Origin: Boletus sp. NGJ
Taxonomy: Eukaryota > Basidiomycota > Agaricomycetes > Boletales > Boletaceae
DNA: 64,000 bases
Direction of reading: 5' to 3'
Assembly: GCA_019096195.1 (NCBI GenBank)
Contig: JAGTXK010000055.1
Location: forward strand, 434,001-498,000
The notes under the pieces were generated by a model that was not told the origin of the DNA, did not search any database, and saw only the letters and a program-made list of their open reading frames with translations. Of the stretch, positions 23,026 through 35,460 are shown one piece after another. The translations under genes and the position numbers were made by a program. Position 1 is the stretch's first letter. Every line of letters begins with the position of its first letter.

Positions 23026-25495
23026 TTATCTACTGCTCGCGCGCATCTCAACTTCGTCAGATTCCGTAGATACCGCTTGCCATCCAGCACCTGCATTTGG
23101 CCGTCCTCGCATTCGATCGAAAATAGATCCTAGGAAACCTATTGATGCAAGTTCCTTCCTCAGCAGGTGGTCCGCGATCAGGGTGACTCACCTGGCAGCC
23201 CGGACTGTTCTTTGTTCGTCAGGTAGTACACTGGCACACCAGCAAGTATAAAGCCTATCGACGACACCAATTACCCGAGTGCTCGCACACCTCCCGAGAC
23301 AAGAGATAGGTTACGCACCAAGGACAGACGCGGCTTCAAGCGGTGCTGCAATAATTGGCATGCACAACAAAAATATCGCAACAGCGCAGAACGTGAAAGG
23401 TGTAATGATCCATGTCTTGTATGGTCTGGTGTCGTGTCATGTCGTCAACATCGTTAGGAGCAACTCGGCGAAACCGCACCTGTCGAGATTTGGCTCTTTT
23501 ACCCGCAATATAACTAGCCCAAGCACCTTGTTCATGTCGACACTCAGCCCTACAGGGTATGCCAGAAAGCAGCCACCACGTACAGTTAAAAAGTAAAACG
23601 ACCAGGATGCCACTACCAAAAAGTTGACCAGAGTTCGGAACCCACCCCCAATGATGATGAATGCAATCGTCAGTGCCGTTTGTAACATGATGGCATTAAT
23701 CGGTGTCCTTCGCGATTTGTTCAGCTTGCCAAACACAGCGGGGAGGAATCCTTCTCGTCCTGCCGCTCGGATTAGCCGTGCAGACGTGAATGTCGATCCT
23801 TTTCATCTCGAATAAGTGATGGAATGGTTGGCTTGGGGAAAATAGTACCATTGAGAGCACCAAAACAGGACACTGCCACAAAGACCGCAAACACGACCCC
23901 ACCGATCGGTCCCAAAAGTGTACGACCGAAATCGAGCGCGACAGCGTTACTACTACCCACGATTGCCTTGTCGAGTACCACAAGATACGAAACGTTCGCA
24001 AGGAAGAACAATGTCTTTTGTATGCATTAGTCATAATTATCCATACATCTCAAAGCCTTTGCAGCAAAATCACTTACGAAGACGATCGCCATGCTGAGAT
24101 GGATTGTTCTGGGTATGTTTTTCTCCGGGTTATACATTTCCCCGCCAACGTAGTTTGCTTGATCCCATCCATCGAAAGCAAATAGGCCAGAATACAGTGC
24201 AAGAGAATATGCGGACGGGCTTTTGCTTGAGTCGTCGAATAGAGGCTCCTTGAACGATTCTGATGCCCGACCTCTAGCCAATTGTACAAGACCCAAAATG
24301 ATGATTAATATCTATAATGCCGGTAGCCTTGCCTCGTACTCTTCGTGCAAAGAGAAAGGAACACGACACACCAATGAACAAACCTATTATCGTCGAGTCA
24401 TCCATCAGTTGCACACCTTCACCATTTCAAAACTTGCACACCTTGATAGTAGTAAACAAGACCGAAGCTCTCGTCCCCATGTTCCGTGTCGCTGCACATA
24501 TGACACCGACGAGAACCACTGCTATAATCGCAGTGAGTTTAATAGACCATTGTGGGATGGTGTCAGGTGACACCTGGTCACGAGTAATGTGCCACATGAG
24601 TCGGTTGATGTATTCAGCAAAGATGAGACTGATGGCTGCGTTACCACCTGTGCATCGAAAAAAAATGGGTATTCGAGTGAAAAAAAAGGGGGATCAGACC
24701 GCTCCCACGAACCAGGTTTTAGTGCAGAGATGGCTGTCCAAGCAAAGAGATACGATATGAGAGGCCCATAAGCATATGACAAATAGGCCTGGGCACCGCC
24801 GTCCAAGGGTATACTTGACCTGAGAACGAATGAGTGAAGATCGCTTGAGCAAGAGTTATCATACCCAAGCTCCGCGAAGCTGCTTGCACCCGTCCAGGCG
24901 AGCAGCCCAGAAGCAATCCATACCATTAAACTTGCCCCGACGCTGTGCGTGTTTGCAACAACGATACCTGGCGAGGAACTGCGCGTGCTGTCAGCTTTCA
25001 AGGGAAGGTATAACGAAAGCCAATCATACAATATTCCAGAGCCAATCTAGTACGACGATCACTCCCATGAATCAAATCGGACCAACCACGAAGCAGAACA
25101 CACCTGTAATCCAACGACCAATCCAATGCCTGACACTTGACCGTCCAACACTAAAACACAAAGGACCATAAAAGACGCGTACCATGTACCAAACTGATGC
25201 TCTTCTCTGCCCCGGGGGTTTCTTTGAACGAGATATCGGTTTCGCTGACGGTCGCGGTGAGTGGAAGTAAATCTGCCGGGAAATTGAACCCGGAGAGAGA
25301 AAAAGATCGTGGTCGGACGTTTGTGGGTGCTAACATAGGCCCATCGGTGAGCTCGAGGTTTCGTAGGGATTCTGTGGAGTCATTGAATGACGGATGAGAG
25401 TGGCGGGTTTCGCGAGGGGATGTGAGGGGAGCATGTTCGCCGGCAGTTGATACGGGGGAGGTTGAGCTACTACGGGAATGAGCTGACAGCGGCAT
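23026..25495 (-). CDS. APC-superfamily amino-acid permease, LAT type
   Basis: Multi-pass plasma-membrane amino-acid transporter related to LAT/b0,+ and fungal Mup1 permeases. A cytosolic Ser/Thr-rich N-tail (about 110 residues) precedes TM1 with the APC signature GLVVGLQIGSGIFSSPGIV, split over very short exons near 25,140-25,000. Then come GASLMVWIASGLLAWTGASS, PLDGGAQAYLSYAYGP, NAAISLIFAEYINRLM, AFDGWDQANYVGGEMYNPEK (the TM6 region), ALNGTIF, SARLIRAAGREGFLPAVFGK, VLGLVILRVKEPNLDRPYKTW and a C-tail ending EVEMRASSR. More than ten exons. Substrate specificity cannot be read from the sequence. Shr3, the ER chaperone for such permeases, is encoded 12 kb away. Confidence 0.88.
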
Positions 25496-25985
25496 TCAAC
25501 ATGCAATGTAGCAAAAAATTGTTTGCGAGTTCGTATGGGTATGAATTGTCAGAGTTGATAGTGCTGGTGTTGGTCACTCTTGCACTGGTCGAGGATGTGA
25601 AACTTTGCACGAGCCGAAGAGCATGCTCGGGCGGCTCGCCGGCTAAATTACTTCGGAGTCGGGACGGCTTCAATACCAGTTATCTCCATGTAGTTCCAGT
25701 TTGCTCAATATCCACACACGTTTCTTCCTACACAACTCAGCTTAATCGATTGCCGTGACGAGAAGTCATGGATGCTTGGACATACTTTCATCTCTACCCA
25801 GGACGATTCATCATCGCTCTCTTCGAGAGCGAGCGTTCATAATCCCACGTGTATTCTCATCCTGCACACACTGTGTTCACAAGGTTGACACTGACATCCA
25901 GTGCCTTTGTAGGGCTCTTCGTCCCCTCCTCACCACCACCTGAATCCTATCCTGGGCTACCTCACCGTTGTACTGGTACCAAGGC

Positions 25986-28606
25986 ATGTCCAACAATCCT
26001 TCCGCTTCGCAAGAGATTCTTGCTTCAACGCTCTATGTGTCAAGTACGTACGTTTCTGCTGAGTAGACACCACGTCCGACTCATCTCCTCTAGATATTGA
26101 CATCAGCCTTGCGAGGGATTCCCGTAAAACAATCGGATCCATCAAATTGGGGACCAAGAACGTCGAGTTAGTGAAGGATGTGCAGAAAGTCATACGTGCA
26201 GGTGGAATGCACCGGGTAGAATTCGATCCGCCTCTGTAAGGCGTTCCATGTAACTGCATTCCTGCGCGATGGATTGACTACCCTTCAGTCTCCTCGACCC
26301 CGACGATCACGTTTCCGTCTCACTCAGCTGTAGTTTGCGAATGCGCAAGCGAGTAGATGTCGCCATTAACATCAATCTACGTGATGTCGAATGCATGCGT
26401 GGTGAACAAGGCGTAAGATGTTGGTCATTTCAGAACACTTTCACATGGCGTCTTGTCATTCCTTTGTCAATAGCGTATCGGAAAAAGTTAAGGAACATCG
26501 AAGTCGTGGTCACCGGGGTCCTCGACCAGCAGTCGGTATGTAGTTTACAAACTGTTTATACTCGTCCTTCATGCGCTTGTCCAGTTGGTTGCGACTACAA
26601 CTCAAATCATCCAGTCTTGTTCACAGTGAGTTGCGGCTCTTGTAGGTCTCCCTCGTGTACTAAGGCTCGCCTTTAGATTCCGACTTTTGATTATCGGGAA
26701 TGTAATTGTCAATCTTCTTTGGGGTGGAAATTAACTCACCTCGTTCTAGTCAGGCGTCGGTAAATCCTCGTTAATTCGTAGAGTGTTTGGCGTCAAAGAT
26801 GTTGTGAGCGACTCGACCATGTCACACGCTGTATCCTCAACCCACTCTTTCCTTGAAGCACACCTCCGACACCATTCGTGGTAGTGCTGACATTGATCGG
26901 GAGTTTGTCTCTCCGACGAACGAGCGATTCGTGGTTCATGACAGCCTCGGGTTTGAGGCTGGTGATGAAGAAAACATGGACATAGTGAAGGAATTTGTTG
27001 CCAGAAGAAAGGCCATGGCTCGGCTCAAGGATCAGCTTCACGCGGTTTGGTGAGAAGATTCGCTTTATCGATCAGTTCCGCTGACGAAGAGATCCAGGCT
27101 CTGCCTCGAGATACCCTATTCTGGTGGTCGTCTGCTCGAGGCAGGCGTGGAAAAGTTCCTACAACGCAGAAACGAAATTTTGGGCAAGAGTGCGCTGCTT
27201 GTTCTGCGTTGTAACCGCATAACTTACCGACGCTTTGCAGTCCCCCTTGTTGTGGTACTCACGAAAGTGGATTTGCTAGATACGCAGCTGGAGCTTGACC
27301 TGCCGGCAAACGAGGATCCAGAGCACTACAAGTCAAGGTACTTGGACGAACATTGCATCACGCCCCTCCGCAAGGTGGCGGGAAGTGACGTCACGCACGT
27401 CACCGTTTCTTGTACGTCAGAGTGGTGACACGGATTCTTGATGAATCGTTTCTGATAGTACTTTAGCCCAAGATGGTTACTCCGAGTCTCTTTCCTGCCT
27501 TTACAAGGTCACGGACGAGAACATGGCAAAGTATCATGTCGACGAAGCACCGCGGGTCGTCGCCACCATTGCTCAGCGTATCAGCATCAAGGAGAAGCTC
27601 GAATTATCGATTGCGTACGTGTCTTTTGGTACCCGTCTGTTCTAACTTCTCTCAACGTGTTCCGTCATAGCCTTGGGAAGAAAAGTGCGTCGACACTCAA
27701 GAAATCTGTCCAGCGTCTGACGATGCTTATAGGATACTGGAAAACGCTCTGGAAGAGCGCGTTCTTTCGGGGTCACACGTTAAAGGAATGCTTGCAGGTC
27801 ATCCGTAGGGACATTATCACTGTCTGGAACTTCAATGACCCAGATGAGGTACGTTTCCCCTCCCTTGGCATCACCTACTGGAGTGGACCATGTCTCGAAT
27901 ACATCGCAGTGTTTGCTAGACGATAACATCACCGAAGCCTTGCTTCGCATCGACAATCTAGGAGACACCCCCAGTGCACAGTCAAATATGTAAGTGGTCT
28001 GGATCCAACAGGAGCAAATATTTCCCTTCTTTTCTTTCGGGCAGTGCTTGACGAGAGAAATTACCTTTTCAGAGCCTCGTTCGCCGATTTGCTCGTCTCG
28101 GGCTTTGAACTGTTCAAAAACCTCTCGGAATCCGGGGATGTCACACTGATAGCTCTAGCCCCTGCCTTGAGTGCCGTAATATCCGTCGTACAGACGACGT
28201 ACGAAACATACCAAGAGGCGTGCGTAGACTATTGTCAATTCCTTCCCAATGCTCATAAAAATGCTCATTCATTCACTCTAGCAAAAGGGACGTAAAGATC
28301 CTCATGGCGTACATCGTAGACTTGATCTGCGTCATGCAAGCCATCTTCCTCATCGCGTCGGGCGATCGCGTAACCTCGGAGACGGCCGCACTCGCTGTAC
28401 GGGCATACGAGAAACCGAGAAAAATCGTGCACTTGATGGTCGATGCGTTCGATGGGAAATTGGGCGTACTTCCCGGCGGATGGGATCATGTGTTGGAGAA
28501 GATCGAGGCGCTGATATGGCGTCATAGCATCGCAGACCACGAGATTGAAGAGTTGAGGTGGAAGATTGGTGTTGGCCGGGTGGTGTTGCCATCGGATTCC
28601 TCTTGA
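25986..28606 (+). CDS. Lineage-specific P-loop GTPase (G-domain protein), unknown role
   Basis: GTPase-like protein of a type often expanded in Agaricomycetes; I do not know its function. The predicted start MSNNPSASQEILAST leads through a beta-rich N-terminal part (SLARDSRKTIGSIKLGTKNV, RVDVAININLRDVE) to a G domain assembled over short exons: G1 LLIIGNSGVGKSSLIRRVFG (26,690-26,800), G3 VVHDSLGFEAGDEEN, G4 VVLTKVDLLD. A helical C-terminal region follows, including FADLLVSGFELFKNL and the last exon MAYIVDLICVMQAIFL...GKLGVLPGGWDHVLEKIEAL, ending PSDSS. About a dozen exons with GT-AG ends. Parts of the same gene recur as fragments near 35.2 and 40.4 kb, so this is the parental or best-preserved copy here. 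The start is the least certain part. Confidence 0.78.
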
Positions 28607-29055
28607 CTAGCTACTCTACCTACACCGATGATTTGAATCTCAACGAACGTTTTATTTGATGCTATCAACTGATAGATATTTGATCAAGCTGGTCCTGGGA
28701 CGAGTCTAGTCACTTTGCTCTCAGACATATTCGTGCTGCAAGAAGTTCACAAAGAATTCGAAAATGTGCCCGTGAGGTTTCTACACAGGAATACGCCATA
28801 TTCAAGTACTCGTGACATCGTGACCACCGTTCTGGTGCATCGAAAAAGTGGGAACTGCACTGGGAGAGCTGCGGATCCTGATTATCCCGTTTGTGAACCA
28901 AGGGGTTTAAGCCAAAGACAAGTCCCCAGCGCGTGCTCTTCATAAATTCGCAACAATCCCTTGCACAAGCTGTCTTTCCCTGAGGAAAAAAAAACTATGC
29001 TGGAGGGGTATGCAACGAGAAAACAAAAGCTCTGCAGGATGCTCTCAAGATTTGA
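28310..29055 (+). repeat. Segmental duplication, copy 1 (GTPase last exon plus 3' flank)
   Basis: This stretch recurs in the same orientation at 35,150-35,772. Shared runs include gatcatgtgttggaga, gcgctgatatggcgtcatag, ttcgaaaatgtgc, gacatcgtgaccaccgtt, gcgtgctcttcataaattcg and aaaggggttcaagcc-like text. Similarity ends just after ctcaagattt. The second copy lacks about 130 bp corresponding to 28,600-28,730, with the breakpoint at a short shared attc. Confidence 0.85.
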
Positions 29056-30127
29056 GTAAGCACAGTGAATTCAGCAACGATCCTCGAGCTGACAATGTCT
29101 ACATGTCGTTACTCACGATGCGTTCGGTGCTCCGCTCTTGGTCCGGTGCGCACCACGAGCATGAATTATGACGATGCGCGGAAAACAGTGAACGATCATG
29201 AATTTCCTCCGATTCTTCACTGAAGAAGTAGAATGACCTAACGCACCCGTTCACATATGTCTTTAGGCCCGCCACAGACCGATGCAAGACGTTAAACAAG
29301 AGTAAGAGACCGGATTGCAGGCTGCTTTTGTGCTTGGCTCGAACGAAGTGGCTGAAGTCGAGTCACAAAGCGTCGTGGATGCTCATGCTCACACATCCGG
29401 ACCTAAACAAACTGGTTGCCAACAGCAGTGAGAAAACACTAATATAGATCGGTATCACCTTGGACAGCGTGTCTCAAGATAGATGAGGTTCGAGGTACAT
29501 CGATCGGCCTTCCAGAACGCGAGACGTTAACGGAATCTGTCCGAGTCGAGCAACGCAGACTCTTGTCGCCCCCTCGATCGAGGTCGCCAACATGGCCGTT
29601 GAACACATACACCCCTCCACCACCAGGGTTTCCTAGGATTGTGTGAGTGATCCGAGGCCACCGCTAGATTTGGTCAAAAAACATTTGATTGCGCGGGTGT
29701 ACAATTGAGGTACAAGGTCCTCCCCCGCTTCAAGTGCTCCCCTGAAGGGATCGCCAACGTCATCAAATACACTGTGCAGCGCGCACAAACGCGGTTCAAT
29801 CATCCTGCTCGATGACGACGATTCGGGATGAGCTCGGAGAGTAATCATTACTGACCGAGATATGTCAGTGGACAACGAAAACATTCTTGAGGCTTTGTAG
29901 TGAAGTGGCGTTTCGTTCTCCAGCTGGCGGAAGCAAATATCAATTCTCGTTGTCGGGGTAGTGAATTGAGATGATGTACTAGATGATGTAACTTACCAGC
30001 TGCAGTGCTGTAGCCTGTTGGCTTTCGACACGTCACGATCAAGCACAGGGAATCTGACTAAATCCGAGTCGGTCTCCATCGAAGAGTCGCCTACCTCCCT
30101 CTTCTCATCTTCCCGACAGCAGCCAAC
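28607..30127. other. About 1.5 kb without a supported gene
   Basis: Contains the duplicated GTPase 3' flank (to about 29,055) and then 1 kb of unassigned sequence with only short frames. It ends with the pyrimidine-rich promoter of the membrane-protein locus (ccctcttctcatcttccc, 30,096-30,114). The stretch 29,640-29,900 (minus) has a short open frame with no recognisable feature. Confidence 0.4.
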
Positions 30128-32616
30128 ATGGCTGACTTCTATCCTTCAGGTCGTCACAGTAGTGATCGCAGATCAACGTCGTCAAACGAAAATATAACGT
30201 CTACGGTGTGGGAACCAGACCCTTCCAGCGAAAGTGAATAGTAACTCGACATTTTACATCCCGTTAAAATGATGCTAATCATGTGTTTGTCACAGCGCTT
30301 CTCTACAACGATACTCAGGATCACTCCCCAACTGGGGGCGATCGTACTCTTCGCTATCTGTGCTATGGTCTTCATGCTTTCCTCGTCGCCGTCCACATTG
30401 TGCTTGTGGGAATGTTGTTCACCCACCCGGAGCATTCGTTCTCGACCTCAATCAACAACACGGGCGCGAGTATTGCCTTAAGGGTATTTCTCCATGCATT
30501 TTACTTGGTACGTTTGCGCGACCTTTCTGGGTGGATGATGGCGTGACGGCCGTATCGAAAGATATACACTGCAGTTCTGGTGCTCTTGACACAACAACTT
30601 GCGTTGTCCGCTGTCATGGTGCAGTGGCAAAAACTCACAGCCGTACACGATATATCTGGTGCGTGGAACGGAATCGGGGCTGCGATCAATGCTCTATGGC
30701 AGCAAACCAAGATCACATCCTCGCCATCAGCATTGGTCTTGGTCTTCATATACTTGAGCTGCATCTCGAGCTTGCATATCATCTCGTCATCTGTCATCCA
30801 ATTCGAAGCCTTCAACAATACTGTCACAAGTGTCGTTCCATCATCATTAGCATGGACTTCCTCAACTGCCAATCTTTCCACCCTTGATGGGAATAATGTT
30901 GCTCCATTTATGGCATTGTGGCCATTACTGCCGACTGCCAAGGGCCTGTCTGGAAGCACTCTATTTGATGTGCCATCACCTGATTATGCGTACACTGGAG
31001 CTGTTGTGGATGCAACCACCATTAGTGCTGAGTGTGGTCTGCTTTCAAATCTTTCAGTTGGCACATGGAACTCCACTGAGGGGATTTATTATGTTGATGT
31101 AAATGGGCTTGGTGAGGTTGGTTTGCCAGTGGAAGGTATAGAGCATTCCCTAAATCCTATCCCCTTACTAAACATATAAAAACAGAGCTAGTGAACATGG
31201 TAATGTTCATGGGTGAATATTTTGATTATGGGACTTCTGTGAGTGGTTCTCAAAGTTGATCACTACATTATACTGTAAATATTTATGAATGTGATCTAGG
31301 CCTGTTCAATGTGTAACAACTATGTTATCTATCAGGTCACTACTACAATAGAATTGGGCAATCAGACTGGTGAAGTCATTCAAGTCGATCTTGAGGGCCC
31401 AGTTGGGGGTACATGTGAGTTTTGGGTGAACCTTAGATAGGACTTAACTCACTTTCATTAGCAAGTGGTCAACCTGCTAATTTTAATGTTTCAACCACAT
31501 CACATTTTGTTGCATGTACCTTGAATGCAACAACAACTCCTCTTTACCTTTCCATTCAGGATGGAAAGGTGACCAATACTGAATTACTGCCTAACAACAG
31601 TAAAGAAGCTGAACCTTGGACTGTTTGGTCTCCAGGTAACACCACAGAGTTGGTTCATATGGTATGTAGATGTGTTCTGCCTATATTGTCTATTGGCTTA
31701 ATGTTATAATTTAGTTTAATAATGCCCACACCAATATGATGGGTTTGTCATGTCAAGGCCTACAATCCCCTGCAGGAAGTAAGGAATGTACCTTTATGAC
31801 TAATGCCAACCTGTAAGCATTCCTCTTGATATACAACTTCTCTTGAATCAACTGGCAACTTGGTGCTTTCAAACAGTTATACAAATTCACTATTGGGTAT
31901 TCCATGGATTTCTTGGAATTCAACCATAGAAACACCAGCATCACCAATAATTCTTGAGAAAACTAACATGGAGAATGCAATTGCACAAACTGCAGCAGCA
32001 TATATATGGTTGGGTATGTGATAAGCTCACTTTTGATGCTATTGCTACCAACTACTTTTAATCATGATTGCATAATCAATAGCAGGTGCAATTGGAGTTG
32101 ATAATGGGGGTTTCCAGCAAGATCAAGGGGAGAGTTTAATAAGCTATGACAATCTTGAATTCAGGTTGAATGTATGTATATATTTTATTTCTTTGCAAGT
32201 TGATTCCTTGACCTTTCCACAGGTAACCACTACACCTGTAAGCATCATCCAATGTTATGTGCAGAGCATGATATAACCACTTGAAGGTTGTCATTGGCTT
32301 GTTTGCTTCATCCATGCTCTTGGCTACTGTGGTTTGGATGTTTCATCATTCACAACCAACACATTTCAAGGCATCAATAACCTTGAATACCCTGGGATTG
32401 ATCTATACATCTGGCCACTCCACTAGCTTGCAAGAATTCATGAAGACTGGCAATTCTCTGCCAGACCAATTGAGGCTAATGGGGATGAAAGCTGAAGTTT
32501 GTCTTGCTAACATGAAATCTGAACCAATCAGACTTCTTGGAAGTACAGATTATAATCTTCAGATGGATGCAAATTCCCATGCCCCTAGTGGGCATATTTC
32601 AGAAGGTTCATCTTAG
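30128..32616 (+). CDS. N-glycosylated multi-pass membrane protein, module A (unrecognised)
   Basis: No known family recognised. Predicted exons begin 30128-30233, 30296-30507, 30562-31135, followed by short exons to 32616. Features: a cytosolic head (MADFYPSGRHSSDRRSTSS), TM1 LCYGLHAFLVAVHIVLVGML, TM2 IYTAVLVLLTQQLALSAVMV, then WNGIGAAINALWQQTK, TM3 SALVLVFIYLSCISSLHII, a large ectodomain with many N-x-S/T sites (NNT, NLS, NST, NQT, NVS, NAT), a late TM VIGLFASSMLLATVVWMF and a short tail. Module B repeats the plan. The first 0.75 kb has normal CpG content; the rest is almost CpG-free. The tail may not be a true end: see module B. Confidence 0.65.
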
Positions 32617-33555
32617 TTCATTCCTGTATGCAACCATAATCTACTTTTTCTTGCAGAACAATTCTTCATGCATTGGCTATGCTATGGCCTTCATGCCATT
32701 CTTCTTGCATTCCATGTGGTTTTAGTTCTCCTTCTCATACAACATCCAGAACACCATGTCATAATGGCATCTGACAATCCTTGGGTGACAACAGTTTTGA
32801 GTGTATCACTTCAAGCATTCTATGTGGTAGGTCATTCACTATGCTTGTTCCACCCAAAAGTATCAACCTTGCCCTTGAATTCAGCTATATACTGCTGGGC
32901 TGGTGTTTATTACACAGCAACTAGCAATATCAGCTATTATTGCACAAAGGCATTATTTGACAACAGTAAATGATATTGCTCAGGCATGGACTGGCATTGG
33001 AGCTGCTGTTTATGCTTTTTGGCAACAAACCAAAGTAGCATCATCTACTTGGACCATACTTGGTGTGGTGTCCTACCTGGCATGTGTCTTCACTCTTCAG
33101 ACAGCCTCCACTACCATCATGCAGTTCACAGCTTTCAACAGTAGTTCCATAATCACTATCCAGTCAGCAATAGCCTTGCCAAATGCCACTGTTCTTGTAA
33201 ATGGAACCTGGCCAGGGACATTTCAAGGTATACCACCCAGCAATTTGCTTTCCAATGTCCAGACCACTGGTCTACTCAACAATACACTCTATGATATCTT
33301 AACCACCACTGATTCCAGCTTTACAAATGCCACTGTAAATGCCACTGCCCTCCAAGCCAATTGTGGGCTGTTGTCAAATGTCACCTATAACTCTTTCAAC
33401 TTTTCTGCCAATGGCTTTGGTTCTGGGACATTTGAACTTTATGTGAATAGTGAGTTTTTCAAATAGAGCATGAAATATTGTGAATTATACTTGCCTCTTC
33501 ACAATCCAGACAGCCCCCTAACAGGACAAGTTGTAAGAAATCAGATTGACTTTAT
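31388..33555. other. CpG void (no CG dinucleotide in about 2.17 kb)
   Basis: I read every line of this interval and found no CG, although GC content is roughly 40% and flanking genes are full of CG. The wider interval 31,388-35,020 holds only about five (near 33,557, 34,117, 34,379, 34,814 and 34,891). TG and CA are abundant, as expected if methylated CpG decayed to TpG/CpA. The void covers coding exons that still read as protein. Confidence 0.9.
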
Positions 33556-34832
33556 GCGAGTTGATTATACTTTCAATGTAACTACTAATTTCCCCCTCTG
33601 AAATAGCATTTCAAAAGGATAACTTACTTCCCACTAGTTTTCTCCTGGATGCTCATCATGTTCATCACCCCTCCTTTTTCTAATCACAACTGGCATTGTG
33701 TTGGATGAATCAATTTCTAATAGTGCAGTCAGTGTTAATATTGCACAAGGTAAGATTTACTGAATACTAAAATATTTAATTTTGTGAGAATTTCATCTAT
33801 TTGCTATAGATGATAATGATCCAATTATGGCATATATTGCTGCCTGCACTTTGACATCACAAACCACAAATGCCACCCTGGATCTTCAGACTGACACTCT
33901 CATTCCAAGTTCAACTCAAGGAAGTTCACAACCTTGGCAGCTGTGGACCCCAGGCACAGAAGGATCTTCAGATCTTTCATTTCTTGTAAGATAAATGTTG
34001 GTTCAAAGTATAAAAATAGTCTGCTGACATGGATGGTTAGGCTAGTGCAATATTCTTTAATGATGGATTTGGAGTCTGCCCACAAAATAATTTTACAGCA
34101 TGCCTAATGAATGGAACGTATGTTTCAATCTGACCATTCTTTATTACTCAGACCTGTCTGACTGCTGTGAGCAGTGCATCACTCTCAGTAGCAAATAGCT
34201 CCCTTTATACACTTACTCCAAACCAGTTGCAGCAGGCTATTGAAAACTCTATAGCTGCAATAATTTGGACAGGTAAGTATGTACTAGCACATTTAATCTA
34301 TCTCATTACTTTTTATTTGTTATTCTTAATTGGTACTGGATAGCTGGTCAATTGGGATCAAACCAAGGAGAATTTGATCGCATGACTGGTGAAAGTCAAG
34401 TCACACAGGTGATTACTGAATGGAGATTGAATGTGAGTGCAACAATTGCTCAAATGAAGTGTCCTTTGCTAAAGTAGCATGACAGATCAATGTGGTTCCA
34501 GTTAGAGTTGCATCTATATCTCCCTTCACAAAGATCTTATTTTCTTTTAGGTTGTATTTGCTTCAACAGCATCACTAATTCTCTTCATATTGGTATTTTT
34601 TTTGATCAGAATCCCCTCAAAATTGGCACACCATGGCTCATCCATTACTGGACTGAGTGTCCTGGAAACACTCTGGATTGCAGCACATTCCCAGACTTTG
34701 TGTGAAAACATCACAGTTGTCAATGACCCATCACTGGATCATCTAAGAAGGGTGGGAATGTTCAAAGTGTGTCTTGGCAGTATAAGAGGCTCTCAATCTG
34801 ATGAAGCTGAGAGCGAGACTTTCCTGGAATGA
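32657..34832 (+). CDS. N-glycosylated multi-pass membrane protein, module B (tandem paralogue of module A)
   Basis: Same architecture as module A: TM1 LCYGLHAILLAFHVVLVLLL, TM2 LYTAGLVFITQQLAISAIIA, AWTGIGAAVYAFWQQTK, TM3 TILGVVSYLACVFTLQTAS, sequon-rich ectodomain (NSS, NAT, NGT, NNT, NVT, NFS), TM4 VVFASTASLILFILVFFLI and tail ending ESETFLE. Intron positions mirror module A, for example before (I/L)YTA. It has no counterpart of module A exon 1. Its first exon begins right after a good acceptor (ttcttgcag, to 32656), only 40 bp after module A's apparent stop. It may therefore be spliced to module A as one double-length protein, or may start at the internal ATG in FFMHWL. The whole module is nearly free of CpG. 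Confidence 0.6.
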
Positions 34833-35149
34833 AGAGGTGAGTTTTTCACACACTCTCATTCTGAGTACCAATTCATGCATGCATAACTGACGCAGAACTC
34901 AAAATTGCATTCCAATTGGCATGCAATGATACCTGATGATGTGGATATGTGATTTCTTGCCTTTGATGTCATAGAATTGAAACTGTTGTTGTTCTTCATT
35001 TTTGGTTGATCATAAATCATAATGGCCTTCCGTCAATCGAGGAGTGACTGCTGCTGAATGACAGCTCTTCAGTTAGATCCACCTGCATTTTATTGGCCAA
35101 GAGACTTAAGAATTAGATGAGCAACAGTAGTGAATAGTGACTCTCTAAC

Positions 35150-35460
35150 GGCGTGTGCACTGCGTGGGATGTCCGGCGGTGGGTGGATAAGATACACGCA
35201 GTCAATAACGAGACAGGTAACGCGAATGAACCTCAGACGGCCGCGCACGTCGTATGGGCGTACGATAAACCCAGAAGGATCGTACACTTATTGGTCAATG
35301 GGTTAGATGGGAAATTAGGCGTGCTTCCCGGCGGGCGGGATCATGTGTTGGAGACGATCTAGGCGCTGATATGGCGTCATAGCATCACAGATCATGAGAT
35401 TGAAGACTCGGAGTTGAGGCGGAAGATTGGTGTTGGTCGGGTGTTGCCATCGGATTCTTC
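35150..35460 (+). pseudogene. Dead 3' fragment of a second GTPase gene copy
   Basis: Matches the last exon of the GTPase at 25,986-28,606: RRIVHLLVNGLDGKLGVLPG here against RKIVHLMVDAFDGKLGVLPG there. The frame stops at ETI-TAG (35,360) where the intact gene reads EKIEAL, and a 4-nt insertion (ctcg near 35,408) follows before the stretch matching LRWKIGVGRV. No upstream G domain is attached. Confidence 0.8.

Noticed and set aside
30128-34832. RIP-type mutation as the cause of the low CpG
   Set aside because: Classical Ascomycete RIP turns CpA to TpA and raises TA. Here CA and TG are abundant, GC is only moderately low and frames stay open, so CpG-specific deamination fits better.
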